Source: Micromonospora sp. C28SCA-DRY-2 (GTDB lineage: Bacteria > Actinomycetota > Actinomycetes > Mycobacteriales > Micromonosporaceae). From it: 64,000 nt of DNA. The stretch's first letter is position 1, and each line of letters starts with the position of its first letter. Location: positions 124,001 through 188,000 of the forward strand of contig NZ_JAUMKD010000009.1 of NCBI RefSeq assembly GCF_030519475.1, written 5' to 3'. This document shows, piece by piece, positions 49,754 through 58,762 of the stretch. The notes below the pieces were generated by a model that was not told the DNA's origin, made no database searches, and saw nothing but the letters and a program-made list of their open reading frames with translations. The translations under genes and the position numbers were made by a program.

Positions 49754-50548
49754 AAGGCGCCGTCACCAGCCAGGACGCCGTGGCGTCGGGGCCAGCCATA
49801 GGACCGGGCGATGACGCTGTAGGCGGACGACGGTGGCGGGTTGGCTCCCGCAGGGCTGCCGCGGGCGGGAGGCCCTCTGCGGCGTCCTGAGGGCCGCCGT
49901 CCGGACTTCGAGGCCGGGGAGCGCCCGGACGCCGTCGGGGGCTCGGTCAAGGCAGGAGGTTCCGCATTGTCTAGCCAGCAGCGCCACCCGGCGGCGATCG
50001 GTAGCGACGCGGCCACCCGCAACGGGAGCGGGCTTGCCACGTCCGCCGGCCGGGCGGCCGACTCGGTGTGCGTGGAATCCAGGGTCGTCCCCGGTGCCTC
50101 ACCTCTCAGCGGTCTGGCACAGGCGGCCGGTATCCGATCCGTGGCGGCGCAGCAGCCCGGACTCCGTGTTGGGGGGGTCCACAACGGTCGGCCGGCGTGG
50201 TGGAGGCAGTGACCGAGGCCGGCGCCGAGGTGTGTCGGTGCCGGGCGGGGCCTGCGGTACGTCGCCAACAGCCAGCGGCATCGGCGAATCGGGGTCGGGC
50301 GCGATCGCCGGCTATGGACGCATCCTGAGGATCGCCGTCGGAGGCCGCCGCCCTGCTGTGCGCCGGCAGGGAACCGAGGCCCTGCGAGCCCGCCGGCACG
50401 ACGAGGCCGAGACAGACGCTGTTACTGGCACCGTCGGCCGCTGCGCACGCATCAGCCGACCGCTTGGCTTCGGACAGCGCAGTCGTCGCGAGGCGTTGGG
50501 TCGCTGCCAAGAGGTCCTGATGACCAGTCGCCGAGTCGGGGACTCGCC

Positions 50549-50562
50549 GTTTCACGTGAAAC
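50549..50562. other. parS site 4
   Basis: Perfect GTTTCACGTGAAAC, about 70 bp before the 8-bp tandem array. Confidence 0.97.
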
Positions 50563-50630
50563 CCGCCGCGTGCTCGGTGGTAGCCACCGAGGTTGCGCGG
50601 CGGGCACCGGCACCCGAGCATCATCCGGCT

Positions 50631-50710
50631 GCCCGGCTGCCCGGCTGCCCGGCTGCCCGGCTGCCCGGCTGCCCGGCTGCCCGGCTGCCCGGCTGCCCGG
50701 CTGCCCGGCT
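50631..50710. repeat. tandem array of ten 8-bp units
   Basis: Ten perfect head-to-tail copies of GCCCGGCT with a partial copy upstream. Such arrays vary in copy number by slippage. Located between parS sites 4 and 5. Confidence 0.95.
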
Positions 50711-51320
50711 GCCCGTCCGGGTCCAACGCGCCGCCGCCGATGGCTGCGGACGCGGCGACCGGTGAGCGGTGTCGTGCCTGGAAGCGGGAGTGCGACAGGG
50801 TCGGCGTGCATTGCCCCATCCACGCGGGCAGCTCGACAGCGCCCGCAGGTGCACGCACCTAGCCCTCAGCTCCGGATCGTCCACTGACTTCTTCACCGAA
50901 CTCCCGGAGACCGACCAACCCCGGACCTGTCGGACCTCGGAGACTCCTCCCGGCCGCAAGGCGGCACGCGGCATCGTTGGGGATCGCGGCGGCGTACCGC
51001 CCTACCGCCCTACCGGTCATCGCCCGGCCCGGCTCTCTGCTTCACCGCCCCTGGGACGGCCCAACCTCGCCAGAAGCTCAGACTTGGACGCCCACAGCGG
51101 AACGAGGGGAATGACGCCGGGCAGTACCACAGACTCGCGGTCGGATGCCCGAACCTCCGGCGGCGCCGGCAGCGACCGGGCGCCGAGCCGTCACCGGTCT
51201 AGCGAGCCCCGCATCGGCGTGACCGGGTTGAGAGATCGGCGAGCCCGACCAACAGTCCGACCCAGCCCGCCCAGAGCCCGCCCGCCGAGCCCGCTACACC
51301 GTCCCGTGGACCCGCCAAAG

Positions 51321-51434
51321 TTATCCACACCGGTTTTCCACAGGCAGCCCCGTTTCACGTGAAACCCCGTGTGGAACAGGGGGTGTGCCTGTGGATGACG
51401 GGGTGTGTTCGGCGCCGTGGCGGCCTGTGGACAA
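51321..51434. other. DnaA-box cluster around parS site 5
   Basis: TTATCCACA (51321-51329), TTTTCCACA (51334-51342) and minus-strand TTGTCCACA (51426-51434) flank the parS at 51352, with TGTGGATGA in between. These are the same motifs as in oriC, which lies 11 kb away, and could titrate DnaA. Confidence 0.55.
51352..51365. other. parS site 5
   Basis: Perfect GTTTCACGTGAAAC, between DnaA boxes and the 51553 gene. Confidence 0.97.
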
Positions 51435-51552
51435 GCGGTCGCGGGCCCGGTGCGACCCCCGTCGACCGATCGCCGGTCCAGCCCGGTGGCGGTCGGGAAT
51501 GACGCTGATTCAAGTAGGGACAGCGGTGCCGGACTCGGTTAGGGTCAGCCTC

Positions 51553-52413
51553 GTGCAGGACACCCCTCCCTCAGTTCCGGACTTCACCCAGTGGCCGTCC
51601 TTCCCCTTCGAGGGCGACCTCCGGGTCAAGCAACTCGACGATCCGGTCCCGGTCGAACCGCCCCGCAAGGGCGAGGGACTCCGGGAATGCACCGCCTGCG
51701 GCGCTCCCGACGAGGCGTACATCTGGGTGAGCGAGCGCTGGCGGGTACGCGCTATGGACCGCCCCACCGGGCTGCCGATGGTGCTGATCCTCGAATCCCG
51801 CTCGCACCTCGATCTCGGCGATCTGCCCAACCTGCTCGCCGCCGAACTCGGCGTGATGACGGTACGGCTGGAGCGCGCGATCCGGTCGCTGGACGACGTC
51901 GCCCGGGTCCACGTCAACCGCTGGGGCGACGGCTCCGCTCACCTGCACATGTGGTTCCTGGCCCGGCCCCTCGGCCGGCTCCAGTTGCGCGGCACGTTCC
52001 TGCCGCTCTGGGACTCGATCCTGCCGCCGATCTCCGAGGCCCAGTGGCGGGAGAACCTCGCCCTGGTGGCCGCCTGGCTCGCCGAGTTCGGAGGGCGGCC
52101 GCTGGCCGAGCCGCCGCGCATCCAGTGGCAGGCGCCCTCGAGCCTGACGGACGCCGCTCCGGCGACCAGCGAGCGGGCGGACGAGGAGGCGGCATCGGTG
52201 ATCGAGGCAGCGGCGGAGATTCCCGAACCGGCGTCCGGGAGCGAGCCCGACGCCGCTCCGGAGTCCACCACCCTCGGCACCTCGGCCACCGAGCACACCG
52301 GACAGCGGCAAGGGGATGTCTTGGAAGCACCCGCCGACAGGGGTGAGGTCGCACCGCCCGCCGGAACTCCGAGAGTTGCCGCCTCGGGCACCGCCCGCTC
52401 GACGGACAGCTAG
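51553..52413 (+). CDS. HIT-like hypothetical protein
   Basis: 286 residues. The N-terminal ~180 residues resemble a histidine-triad fold: ECTACGAPDEAYIWVSERWRVR, LLAAELGVMTVRLERAIRSLDDVARVHVNRWGDGSAHLHMWFLARP, where HLHMW recalls HxHxx but is not a complete HIT motif. The C-terminal ~100 residues are acidic and disordered. GTG 51553 follows TAGGGT (51540-51545) by seven bases (leaderless); upstream in-frame codons show no conservation-like composition. It is probably a nucleotide-binding or inactive HIT relative. Confidence 0.7.
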   Translation: MQDTPPSVPDFTQWPSFPFEGDLRVKQLDDPVPVEPPRKGEGLRECTACGAPDEAYIWVSERWRVRAMDRPTGLPMVLILESRSHLDLGDLPNLLAAELGVMTVRLERAIRSLDDVARVHVNRWGDGSAHLHMWFLARPLGRLQLRGTFLPLWDSILPPISEAQWRENLALVAAWLAEFGGRPLAEPPRIQWQAPSSLTDAAPATSERADEEAASVIEAAAEIPEPASGSEPDAAPESTTLGTSATEHTGQRQGDVLEAPADRGEVAPPAGTPRVAASGTARSTDS

Positions 52414-52560
52414 TCCGCCGGACCGCCCGGGGTCGCGGTATCGCGGATCGGCACGGCCAGGGCTGAATCCTGTTCACAGCAGCCCCGACCGAGGGGCCGA
52501 GTCAGGAGACGTCGAAGCCGTGCGGCCAGACGGAACGGCCGGGGTAGGGAGTAGCCGCGC

Positions 52561-53550
52561 TCAGGCGCGGCTCGCGGCCCGGGTCACCAGGGAGCCGAGC
52601 ACCCGGCCGAAGTCGAGACCGGCGGCCTGCACGGCGAGCGGCAGCAGGGAGGTCTCCGTCATCCCCGGGGAGACGTTGACCTCCAGCACGTGCGGCTGGC
52701 CGTCCGCGTCCACGATCAGGTCGACCCGGCTCAGGTCGCGCAGGCCGAGCGCGGCGTGCGCGGCGAGCGCCACCTCGGCGACCGTGTCGGCCACCGCCGG
52801 GTCCAGTCGGGCGGGCGTGTGCCAGGTGGTACGGCCGGCCGTGTACCGGGCGGCGTAGTCGTACACCCCGTTGCGGGGCACGATCTCCACGGCCGGCAGG
52901 GCGCGCGGACCGTCACCCAGGTCGACCACGGAGACCGCCACGTCCATGCCCGGCACGTACCGCTCGACCAGCGCCGTGGAGTCGTATGCGAAGCAGCCGA
53001 CCATCGCGGCCGGGAGGGCCGTGGCGTCCCGGACCACCGCGGCGCCCAGACCGGAGCCGCCCTGGGCGGGCTTCACCATCAGCGGCAGGCCCAGCCGGTC
53101 CACGATCCGGTCGAGCACCGCCACCGCGCCCAGTTCGGAGAACCGGTCGTGCGGCAGCGCCACCCAGTCCGGGGTGGGGATGCCTGCCTCGCGGAGCACC
53201 GCCTTCGCCGACGGCTTGTCCCAGGCGAGCCGGGAGGCGCGGGCGTCGCAGCCGACGTACGGGATGCCGCAGAGGTCGAGCACCCCGCGCAGCGAGCCGT
53301 CCTCGCCGGTGGCGCCGTGCAGGGCGATCACCACGGCGTCCGGCGGGTCGGCGGCCAGCGCCGGCAGCAGGGCCACGTCGGCGTCGCGCAGCTCGGCGTC
53401 CATGCCGACGGCGCGCAACGCGTCGAGCACCCGGCGGCCGGAGCGCAGCGAGACGTCCCGCTCGTAGGAAAGGCCGCCGGCGAGGACCAGCACGTGCAGG
53501 TCGGCGGTGACGGGGGTCGCGGCGGGATGTTCGGCAGCGGTGGCGCTCAT
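52561..53550 (-). CDS. D-alanine--D-alanine ligase family protein
   Basis: 329 residues, ATP-grasp. VLVLAGGLSYERDVSLRSGRRVLDAL is the N-terminal loop, HGATGEDGSLRGVLDLCGIPYVGCDARASRLAWDKPSAKAVLREAGIPTPDW the mid segment, LMVKPAQGGSGLGAAVV the glycine-rich ATP loop, and VDLIVDADGQPHVLEVNVSPGMTETSLLPLA the metal/substrate end (EVN). It forms D-Ala-D-Ala for peptidoglycan or a related dipeptide. ATG 53550 has a -10-like CATGAT six bases upstream. Many actinomycetes have a second ddl elsewhere, so this may be the accessory copy. Confidence 0.88.
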   Translation of the reverse strand: MSATAAEHPAATPVTADLHVLVLAGGLSYERDVSLRSGRRVLDALRAVGMDAELRDADVALLPALAADPPDAVVIALHGATGEDGSLRGVLDLCGIPYVGCDARASRLAWDKPSAKAVLREAGIPTPDWVALPHDRFSELGAVAVLDRIVDRLGLPLMVKPAQGGSGLGAAVVRDATALPAAMVGCFAYDSTALVERYVPGMDVAVSVVDLGDGPRALPAVEIVPRNGVYDYAARYTAGRTTWHTPARLDPAVADTVAEVALAAHAALGLRDLSRVDLIVDADGQPHVLEVNVSPGMTETSLLPLAVQAAGLDFGRVLGSLVTRAASRA

Positions 53551-53557
53551 GCCGAAA

Positions 53558-54871
53558 TCATGCCAAGTCAGGTCCCGGCGTGTCCGAACCGGCCTGCCCG
53601 CGTCGCACGCCGGGCCGGCCCACCGCGCCGAAGACCTTCCGCATGGCGATGTCCTGCTCCATCACGCCGGCCAGCCGGCGCACGCCCTCCCGGATCCGCT
53701 CCGGGGACGGGAAGGAGAAGTTGAGCCGCATGTTGCCGCTGCCGGTGCCGTCGGCGTAGAAGCCGGTGCCCGGCACGTACGCCACCCGGGCGGCGATGGC
53801 CCGCGGCATCATCGCCTTGGAGTCCAGCCCGTCGGGCAGGGTGGCCCAGACGAAGAGGCCGCCACCGGGGGTGGTCCAGGTGGTGCCGTCGGGCATCAGG
53901 TCCTCCAGCGCGGTGAGCATCGCGTCCCGCCGCTCCCGGTAGACCTCCCGGTAGACCTTGAGCTGCTGCCGCCAGGGCATTGTCGACAGGTAGGTGGTGA
54001 CGGCCGCCTGGGCGTAGCCGCTGGGGCAGAGGATCTGCGCCTCGCTGGCGATCACCAGCTTGTCGCGGACCGCGTGCGGCGCGAGGATCCAGCCCACCCG
54101 CAGCCCGGGGGCGAAGGTCTTGGAGAACGTGCTCAGGTAGAAGACGCCGTCCCGCCGGCGCGCGCGCAGCGGCGCCGGCGCGTCGCCCTCGAAGCCCAGT
54201 TGGCCGTACGGGTCGTCCTCGACCACGAGCAGGCCGGCGCGCTCACAGATGTCGAGTACCCGTTCGCGCCGCTCCTCGGTCAGCGTGACGCCGGTCGGGT
54301 TCTGGTAGGTCGGGATGGTGTAGAGGAACTTCACCCGGCGGCCGGCGCGCGCCTGCTCGGCGATGGCCACCTCGAGCGCCTCCGGGATCAGCCCGTCGTC
54401 GTCCATCGGCACGTGCACGACCTGGGCCTGGGCCGCCTGGAACACCCCGAGTGCGCCGACGTAGGTCGGCCCCTCGGCGAGCACCACGTCACCCGGGTCG
54501 AGGAAGAGCCGGGCCACCAGGTCGAGCGCCTGCTGACCGCCGACGGTGACCACCACGTCCTCCGGGGAGGCGCCGCAGGCCGCGTCGATGCCGGAGAGGG
54601 ACATCACCTCGCAGATCCGCTCGCGCAGTTCCAGGGTGCCCTGCCCGATGCCGTACTGGAGGGTGGTGGTGCCGTGCTCGGCGCCGAGCCGGCCGAGCAT
54701 CTCGCCGACCGCGTCCAGCGGCAGTGCCGCGATGTAGGGGGCGCCACCGGCGAGCGAGACCACCTCCGGCCGGCTGGCCACCGCGAAGAGCGCTCGGATC
54801 TCGGAGGCGGTCATGCCCCGGACCCGACGGGCGTACCGGTCGGTGTAGTCGTCGAGTGTCGTGCCGGTCAT
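53558..54871 (-). CDS. PLP-dependent aminotransferase (class I/II, 2-aminoadipate type)
   Basis: 437 residues, fold type I. GGQQALDLVARLFLDPGDVVLAEGPTYVGALGVF is the PLP phosphate region, YTIPTYQNPTGVTLTEERRERVLDICERAGLLVVEDDPYGQLGF binds the pyridine ring (Asn, Asp, Tyr) and FYLSTFSKTFAPGLRVGWILAP holds the catalytic Lys (SK). It resembles the MocR C-terminal / LysN-like group without the N-terminal HTH. GAGGTGATGTC is upstream of ATG 54871; a much longer frame to 56641 is rejected. It is 7 bp before ddl. A role in amino-acid or D-amino-acid supply is possible. Confidence 0.9.
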   Translation of the reverse strand: MTGTTLDDYTDRYARRVRGMTASEIRALFAVASRPEVVSLAGGAPYIAALPLDAVGEMLGRLGAEHGTTTLQYGIGQGTLELRERICEVMSLSGIDAACGASPEDVVVTVGGQQALDLVARLFLDPGDVVLAEGPTYVGALGVFQAAQAQVVHVPMDDDGLIPEALEVAIAEQARAGRRVKFLYTIPTYQNPTGVTLTEERRERVLDICERAGLLVVEDDPYGQLGFEGDAPAPLRARRRDGVFYLSTFSKTFAPGLRVGWILAPHAVRDKLVIASEAQILCPSGYAQAAVTTYLSTMPWRQQLKVYREVYRERRDAMLTALEDLMPDGTTWTTPGGGLFVWATLPDGLDSKAMMPRAIAARVAYVPGTGFYADGTGSGNMRLNFSFPSPERIREGVRRLAGVMEQDIAMRKVFGAVGRPGVRRGQAGSDTPGPDLA

Positions 54872-55165
54872 GACATCACCTCGATGGCTGCTCGGGTGGC
54901 TTCCGTCCCGGGGTACCCCGGACACCGGCGACCATGGCGACACGGGACGCCGAATGTCGATCGTAGTCCGCTCGCGCCCGGATGACGCCGCGCCGGGGGC
55001 AGGCTTCCACATGCCGGACCCGGCGGACGGCCACCCGGAGGTGGGGTTTCGCGCGTCCTCTCCCCTGACGTCCGTTCGCGGCGTACGATCGCTGGTCGGG
55101 GGCAGGAAGGCGGCGGGGTCGTTCCGTGCCGGTTCATCACCGAGCCTGAGTGTGGGGATGCGCCA

Positions 55166-55831
55166 ATGTCGCGACGTCTGGTCAGTCTGACCCTGGACAC
55201 GCTGGAGGACCTGCCCCGCCCCTGCCGGCAGTGCGTCTTCTGGGAGCTCGACCCGGTCTCCGCCGACCGGGCCTGCGCGGCCGGCGACCCGGGCCTGGAG
55301 AAGGAGGCGTGGGTCTCCCAGACGCTGCTGGAGTGGGGCTCCTGCGGCAAGCTGGTCTACGTCGACGGCATGCCGGCCGGCTTCGTCATGTACGCCCCGC
55401 CCGCCTACGTGCCCCGCTCGATGGCGTTCCCCACCTCGCCGGTTTCGGCCGACGCCGCGCTGCTGATGACGGCCAACGTGGTGCCCGCCTTCGCCGGCGG
55501 CGGGCTGGGCCGGATGCTGGTCCAGGGTGTCGCGCGGGACCTCACCAAGCGCGGCATCAAGGCGATCGAGGCGTTCGGCGACGCCAAGTTCGGCGACTCC
55601 GACGACCCGGCCGGCGGTTGCCTGGCTCCTGCCGACTTCTTCCTTTCGGTGGGCTTCAAGACGGTTCGTCCGCATCCCCGCTTCCCGCGCCTCCGCCTGG
55701 AACTGCGCACCGCGCTGAGCTGGAAGTCCGACGTCGAGTACGCGCTGGAGAAGCTGCTCGGCTCGATGAGCCCGGAGACCCTGCTGCGGCCGGTCCGACC
55801 CGCCCCCGCCACCCGCTCCTCGATCGGCTGA
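55166..55831 (+). CDS. GNAT-family acetyltransferase
   Basis: 221 residues. CRQCVFWELDP near the N-terminus is followed by KLVYVDGMPAGFVMYAPPAYVPRSMAFPTSPVSADAALLMTANVVPAFAGGGLGRMLVQGVARDLTKRGIKAIEAFGD, with the acetyl-CoA loop GGGLGRMLV. ATG 55166 is used. The equivalent position in mycobacteria, between parB and cwlM, holds an uncharacterised gene. Substrate unknown. Confidence 0.88.
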   Translation: MSRRLVSLTLDTLEDLPRPCRQCVFWELDPVSADRACAAGDPGLEKEAWVSQTLLEWGSCGKLVYVDGMPAGFVMYAPPAYVPRSMAFPTSPVSADAALLMTANVVPAFAGGGLGRMLVQGVARDLTKRGIKAIEAFGDAKFGDSDDPAGGCLAPADFFLSVGFKTVRPHPRFPRLRLELRTALSWKSDVEYALEKLLGSMSPETLLRPVRPAPATRSSIG

Positions 55832-55881
55832 ACGCCGCACGCCCGACCGACCACTCCCGGGACGGGACGCCACGCCGCCGG

Positions 55882-57045
55882 TCAGTCCACCACCGTGCCG
55901 GCGGCCACCACCGCCCGCAGCTCGCTCACGTCGATCGAGCCGGTCGGCACGTCCCGCTCGATCGGGAAGTACATCCGCTGCACCCCGGCCACGATCGCCT
56001 CGACCACCCGGTCGCGGAACCGCGGATCCACCAGCCGGGCCCGGTCGGCCGGCGAGGTGAGGTAACCGACCTCGACCCGGACGGCCGGCATCCGGGTCAG
56101 TCGCAGCAGGTCCCACGCCTTGGCGTGGGTACGGCAGTCGCGCAGCCCGGTACGCGCCACGATCTCCCGCTGCACCAGCCCGGCCAGCCGCTCCCCGGTC
56201 GCCGAGGTCACCCCGTTGTCGGTGCCGTAGTGGTACGTGGCCACCCCCTCGGCGGCCGGGTTGGCGTGCCCGTCGGTGTGCAGCGAGATGAACACGTCCG
56301 CGCCGAGCGAGTTGGCCAGCTGGGCCCGGTCGACGTCGGGCAGGCAGGTACGCGGCGACGGGCCACGGGTGAGCTGCACCCGGACCCCGGACGCGGCGAG
56401 CCGCCCCTCCAGCCGGCTGGCCAGGTCGTGCACCAGGTCCGCCTCGGTCCAGCACAGCGGCCCGTCCCGCACCACCACGCCCGGGTCGGTGCCACCGTGC
56501 CCGGGATCGATCACCACCGTCTTGCCGACCAGCGTCGGCCCGGACTGCCGGATCGCGTCCGACTCGCGCAGCCACTGCGGCCGGCCTCCGACCACCTTGC
56601 GGCCCAGCCGGCGCAGCGCGTCCATGGTGTGCGGGCCGCACGAGCCGTCCGGGGTCAGCCCGACCTCGCGCTGGAACTGGGCGACCGCCCGGGCGGTCCG
56701 GATGCCGTAGATGGCGTCCGCGCGCCCCACGTCGTACCCCATCTCCAGCAGCCGCTCCTGCAGCGACCGGACGTCCTCACCGGTGAGCGGCTCGGGCACC
56801 GCGTGGTAGAGGGTGCGGGCGCCGAGCCGCCAGCGGGCGGCGTCCAGGGCCCGCCAGGTCTCCGCACCCACCCGCCCGTCCACGCTCAGCCCACGGGACT
56901 GCTGGAAGGCCCGCACGGCCCGTTCGGTCTGCGGGTCGAACTCGTCGCCCGGGCCGGGCGACGGGGTGAGCAGGTCGAGGCCGGAGAGCACCGTACGGAT
57001 CTCCGTCACGGCGGGCCCACGGTCTCCGGGTCGGATCGGACGCAC
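55882..57045 (-). CDS. cwlM: N-acetylmuramoyl-L-alanine amidase family, CwlM-like
   Basis: 387 residues. Two peptidoglycan-binding domains (IRPGDRGPAVTEIRTVLSGLDLL... and LTGEDVRSLQERLLEMGYDVGRADAIYG) precede an amidase_3 domain with the zinc ligands: GKTVVIDPGHGGTDPG (His), CWTEADLVHDLASRL (Glu), FISLHTDGHAN (His), and catalytic Glu in RVEVGYLTS. In mycobacteria CwlM regulates MurA in peptidoglycan synthesis rather than acting as a hydrolase; here the metal site looks intact. No signal peptide, consistent with a cytoplasmic role. GTG 57045 has GAGGGGG upstream. Downstream of trxA past a terminator. Confidence 0.88.
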   Translation of the reverse strand: MRPIRPGDRGPAVTEIRTVLSGLDLLTPSPGPGDEFDPQTERAVRAFQQSRGLSVDGRVGAETWRALDAARWRLGARTLYHAVPEPLTGEDVRSLQERLLEMGYDVGRADAIYGIRTARAVAQFQREVGLTPDGSCGPHTMDALRRLGRKVVGGRPQWLRESDAIRQSGPTLVGKTVVIDPGHGGTDPGVVVRDGPLCWTEADLVHDLASRLEGRLAASGVRVQLTRGPSPRTCLPDVDRAQLANSLGADVFISLHTDGHANPAAEGVATYHYGTDNGVTSATGERLAGLVQREIVARTGLRDCRTHAKAWDLLRLTRMPAVRVEVGYLTSPADRARLVDPRFRDRVVEAIVAGVQRMYFPIERDVPTGSIDVSELRAVVAAGTVVD

Positions 57046-57215
57046 GCACGACCCCCTCTGCGCGGATGCTGGCTGGCCGGGCCCCGCGGTCGCAGGACCG
57101 CGACTGGAACGGAGGTGCTCGCCTCGTTGACGGGTTGCCGGGGCGCCGGCCACCGGGCCCCGGGTTGAGGTTATGCGTTCCGCGGGGTCGAGGTGCGGCC
57201 GTCCGGAAAAGACGA

Positions 57216-57248
57216 ACCCCGCGCCCGGCTGTTGCGCGGGCGCGGGGT
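57216..57248 (-). terminator. rho-independent terminator of trxBA
   Basis: ACCCCGCGCCCG (57216-57227) and its exact complement (57237-57248) form a 12-bp stem with a 9-nt loop; on the minus strand it is followed by TCGTCTTTTCC. It lies about 25 bp past the trxA stop. Confidence 0.8.
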
Positions 57249-57271
57249 CGGAAAAGTGGTGTTTATGCTGC

Positions 57272-57595
57272 TCAGAGCGCGGATTCGATCAGCTTGACCA
57301 GTTCGCCCTTCGGCTTGGCCCCGGCGATCGACTGCACCGGCTCGCCGTTCTTGAACACGGTGAGGGTCGGCACCGACATCACCCGGTAGGTCCGGGCGGT
57401 CTCCGGGTTCTCGTCGATGTTGAGCTTGACGATGGTGACCTGGTCACCCATCTCGCCGGCGATCTCCTCCAGCAGCGGCGAGACCTTGCGGCACGGCCCG
57501 CACCACTCCGCCCAGAAGTCCACCAGCACCGGCTTGTCGGACTTCAGCACGTCGGCCGCGAAGCTCGCGTCGGTGACCGACTTGGTTGCACCCAT
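57272..57595 (-). CDS. trxA: thioredoxin
   Basis: 107 residues with the active site WAEWCGPCRKVSP, the buried Asp in KPVLVDFWAEW and the cis-Pro VMSVPTLTVFKNGEP. It transfers electrons from thioredoxin reductase (trxB, just upstream) to many targets. GGAGGAGG lies upstream of ATG 57595. Confidence 0.97.
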   Translation of the reverse strand: MGATKSVTDASFAADVLKSDKPVLVDFWAEWCGPCRKVSPLLEEIAGEMGDQVTIVKLNIDENPETARTYRVMSVPTLTVFKNGEPVQSIAGAKPKGELVKLIESAL

Positions 57596-57630
57596 CTATG
57601 ACCCTCCTCCGGGGATGTGTATCTGGTTGT

Positions 57631-58584
57631 TCAGCCCTGCAGCGTGGCGATGAAGCGCTCGGCGTCCAGCGCGGCCGCACAGCCCGTGCCGGCGGCGGTG
57701 ATCGCCTGCCGGTAGGTGTGGTCGACCAGGTCGCCGGCGGCGAAGACACCGGGCACGCTGGTCCGGGTGCTGGGAGCCTCGACCTTCACGTACCCCTCGG
57801 CGTCGAGTTCCACCTGCCCCCGGAAGAGCTCGCTGCGCGGGTCGTGGCCGATCGCCACGAAGACACCGGTGACGTCGAGCACCTTCGACTCACCGGTGTG
57901 CACGTTGCGCACCCGGACGCCGGAGACCTTGCCGTCGGCACCGAGGATCTCCTCGACCACGGTGTTCCACTCGACCTTGATCTTCTCGTTGCCCAGCGCC
58001 CGGTCGGCCATGATCTTGCTGGCCCGGAACGAGTCCCGGCGGTGGATGATGGTCACCGAGTCGGCGAACCGGGTCAGGAAGCTGGCCTCCTCCATCGCCG
58101 AGTCGCCACCGCCGACCACCACGATGTTCTGGTTGCGGAAGAAGAAGCCGTCACAGGTGGCGCAGGAGGAGACACCGTGGCCCAGGTACTCCTGCTCACC
58201 CGGTACGCCCAGCGGACGCCAGGCGGAGCCGGTGGCGAGGATGACCGCGCGGGCCCGGTAGGCCGTCTCGCCGACCCAGACCGTGCTGGTCGCCCCGGAG
58301 CCGACGTCGCCGGTGTCCACCAGCTCGACCCGGGTGACGTCGTCGGTGAGGAACTCGGCGCCGAACCGCTCGGCCTGCTTGCGCATGTTGTCCATGAGTT
58401 CGGGACCGAGGATGCCGTCGGCGAAGCCGGGGAAGTTCTCCACCTCGGTGGTGGTCATCAGCGCGCCGCCGGACTGCACGCCCTCGATGACCAGCGGCTT
58501 GAGGTTGGCGCGTGCGGCGTAGACCGCCGCCGTGTAGCCGGCCGGCCCGGAGCCGATGATGATCAGGTTGCGGACCTCGTCCAC
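57631..58584 (-). CDS. trxB: thioredoxin reductase
   Basis: 317 residues. FAD motif NLIIIGSGPAGYTAAVYAARANL, redox CATCDGFFF, NADPH motif VVGGGDSAMEEASFL and the C-terminal FAAGDLVDHTYRQAITAAGTG. GTG 58584 has CGGGAG six bases upstream and matches family starts; upstream in-frame codons to 58686 are rejected. Works with trxA 35 bp downstream. Confidence 0.97.
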   Translation of the reverse strand: MDEVRNLIIIGSGPAGYTAAVYAARANLKPLVIEGVQSGGALMTTTEVENFPGFADGILGPELMDNMRKQAERFGAEFLTDDVTRVELVDTGDVGSGATSTVWVGETAYRARAVILATGSAWRPLGVPGEQEYLGHGVSSCATCDGFFFRNQNIVVVGGGDSAMEEASFLTRFADSVTIIHRRDSFRASKIMADRALGNEKIKVEWNTVVEEILGADGKVSGVRVRNVHTGESKVLDVTGVFVAIGHDPRSELFRGQVELDAEGYVKVEAPSTRTSVPGVFAAGDLVDHTYRQAITAAGTGCAAALDAERFIATLQG

Positions 58585-58762
58585 TGCCGTCTCCCGATTG
58601 TGTGTGTTCGCCATCGGCACGCGCACCGATGCCGATCCGAGTGCCGACGCCTCGGGGGTGCCGGCAGCTGACTTCCAGAACGTCATCGTACGAACCGGGG
58701 ATTCCCGAGCCGGTCATCCGGTGGGTCAGGTCACGTGGACGGTCAAACGCCCGACCGCGATT

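Larger units (their letters stand above)
49206..51552. other. gene-free parS/repeat region downstream of parB
   Basis: 2.3 kb with many GC-driven open frames but none matching a family or showing natural protein composition. It contains three perfect parS sites (49740, 50549, 51352), a pentanucleotide-periodic stretch (~49316-49640), an 8-bp tandem array (50631-50710) and DnaA boxes (51321-51434). Confidence 0.6.

Noticed and set aside
50631..50710. Possible CRISPR array
   Set aside because: The units are 8 bp head to tail with no spacers and no cas genes nearby.
49833..50765. 310-codon frame in the parS/repeat region
   Set aside because: It translates the 8-bp array into a simple LPGCPAAR-type repeat, includes a parS site, has no ribosome site and no family resemblance.
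54872..56641. A 590-codon upstream extension of the aminotransferase frame
   Set aside because: It runs antisense through the GNAT gene, contains no family motif and lacks a start site; the ATG at 54871 has a good ribosome site and matches the family.
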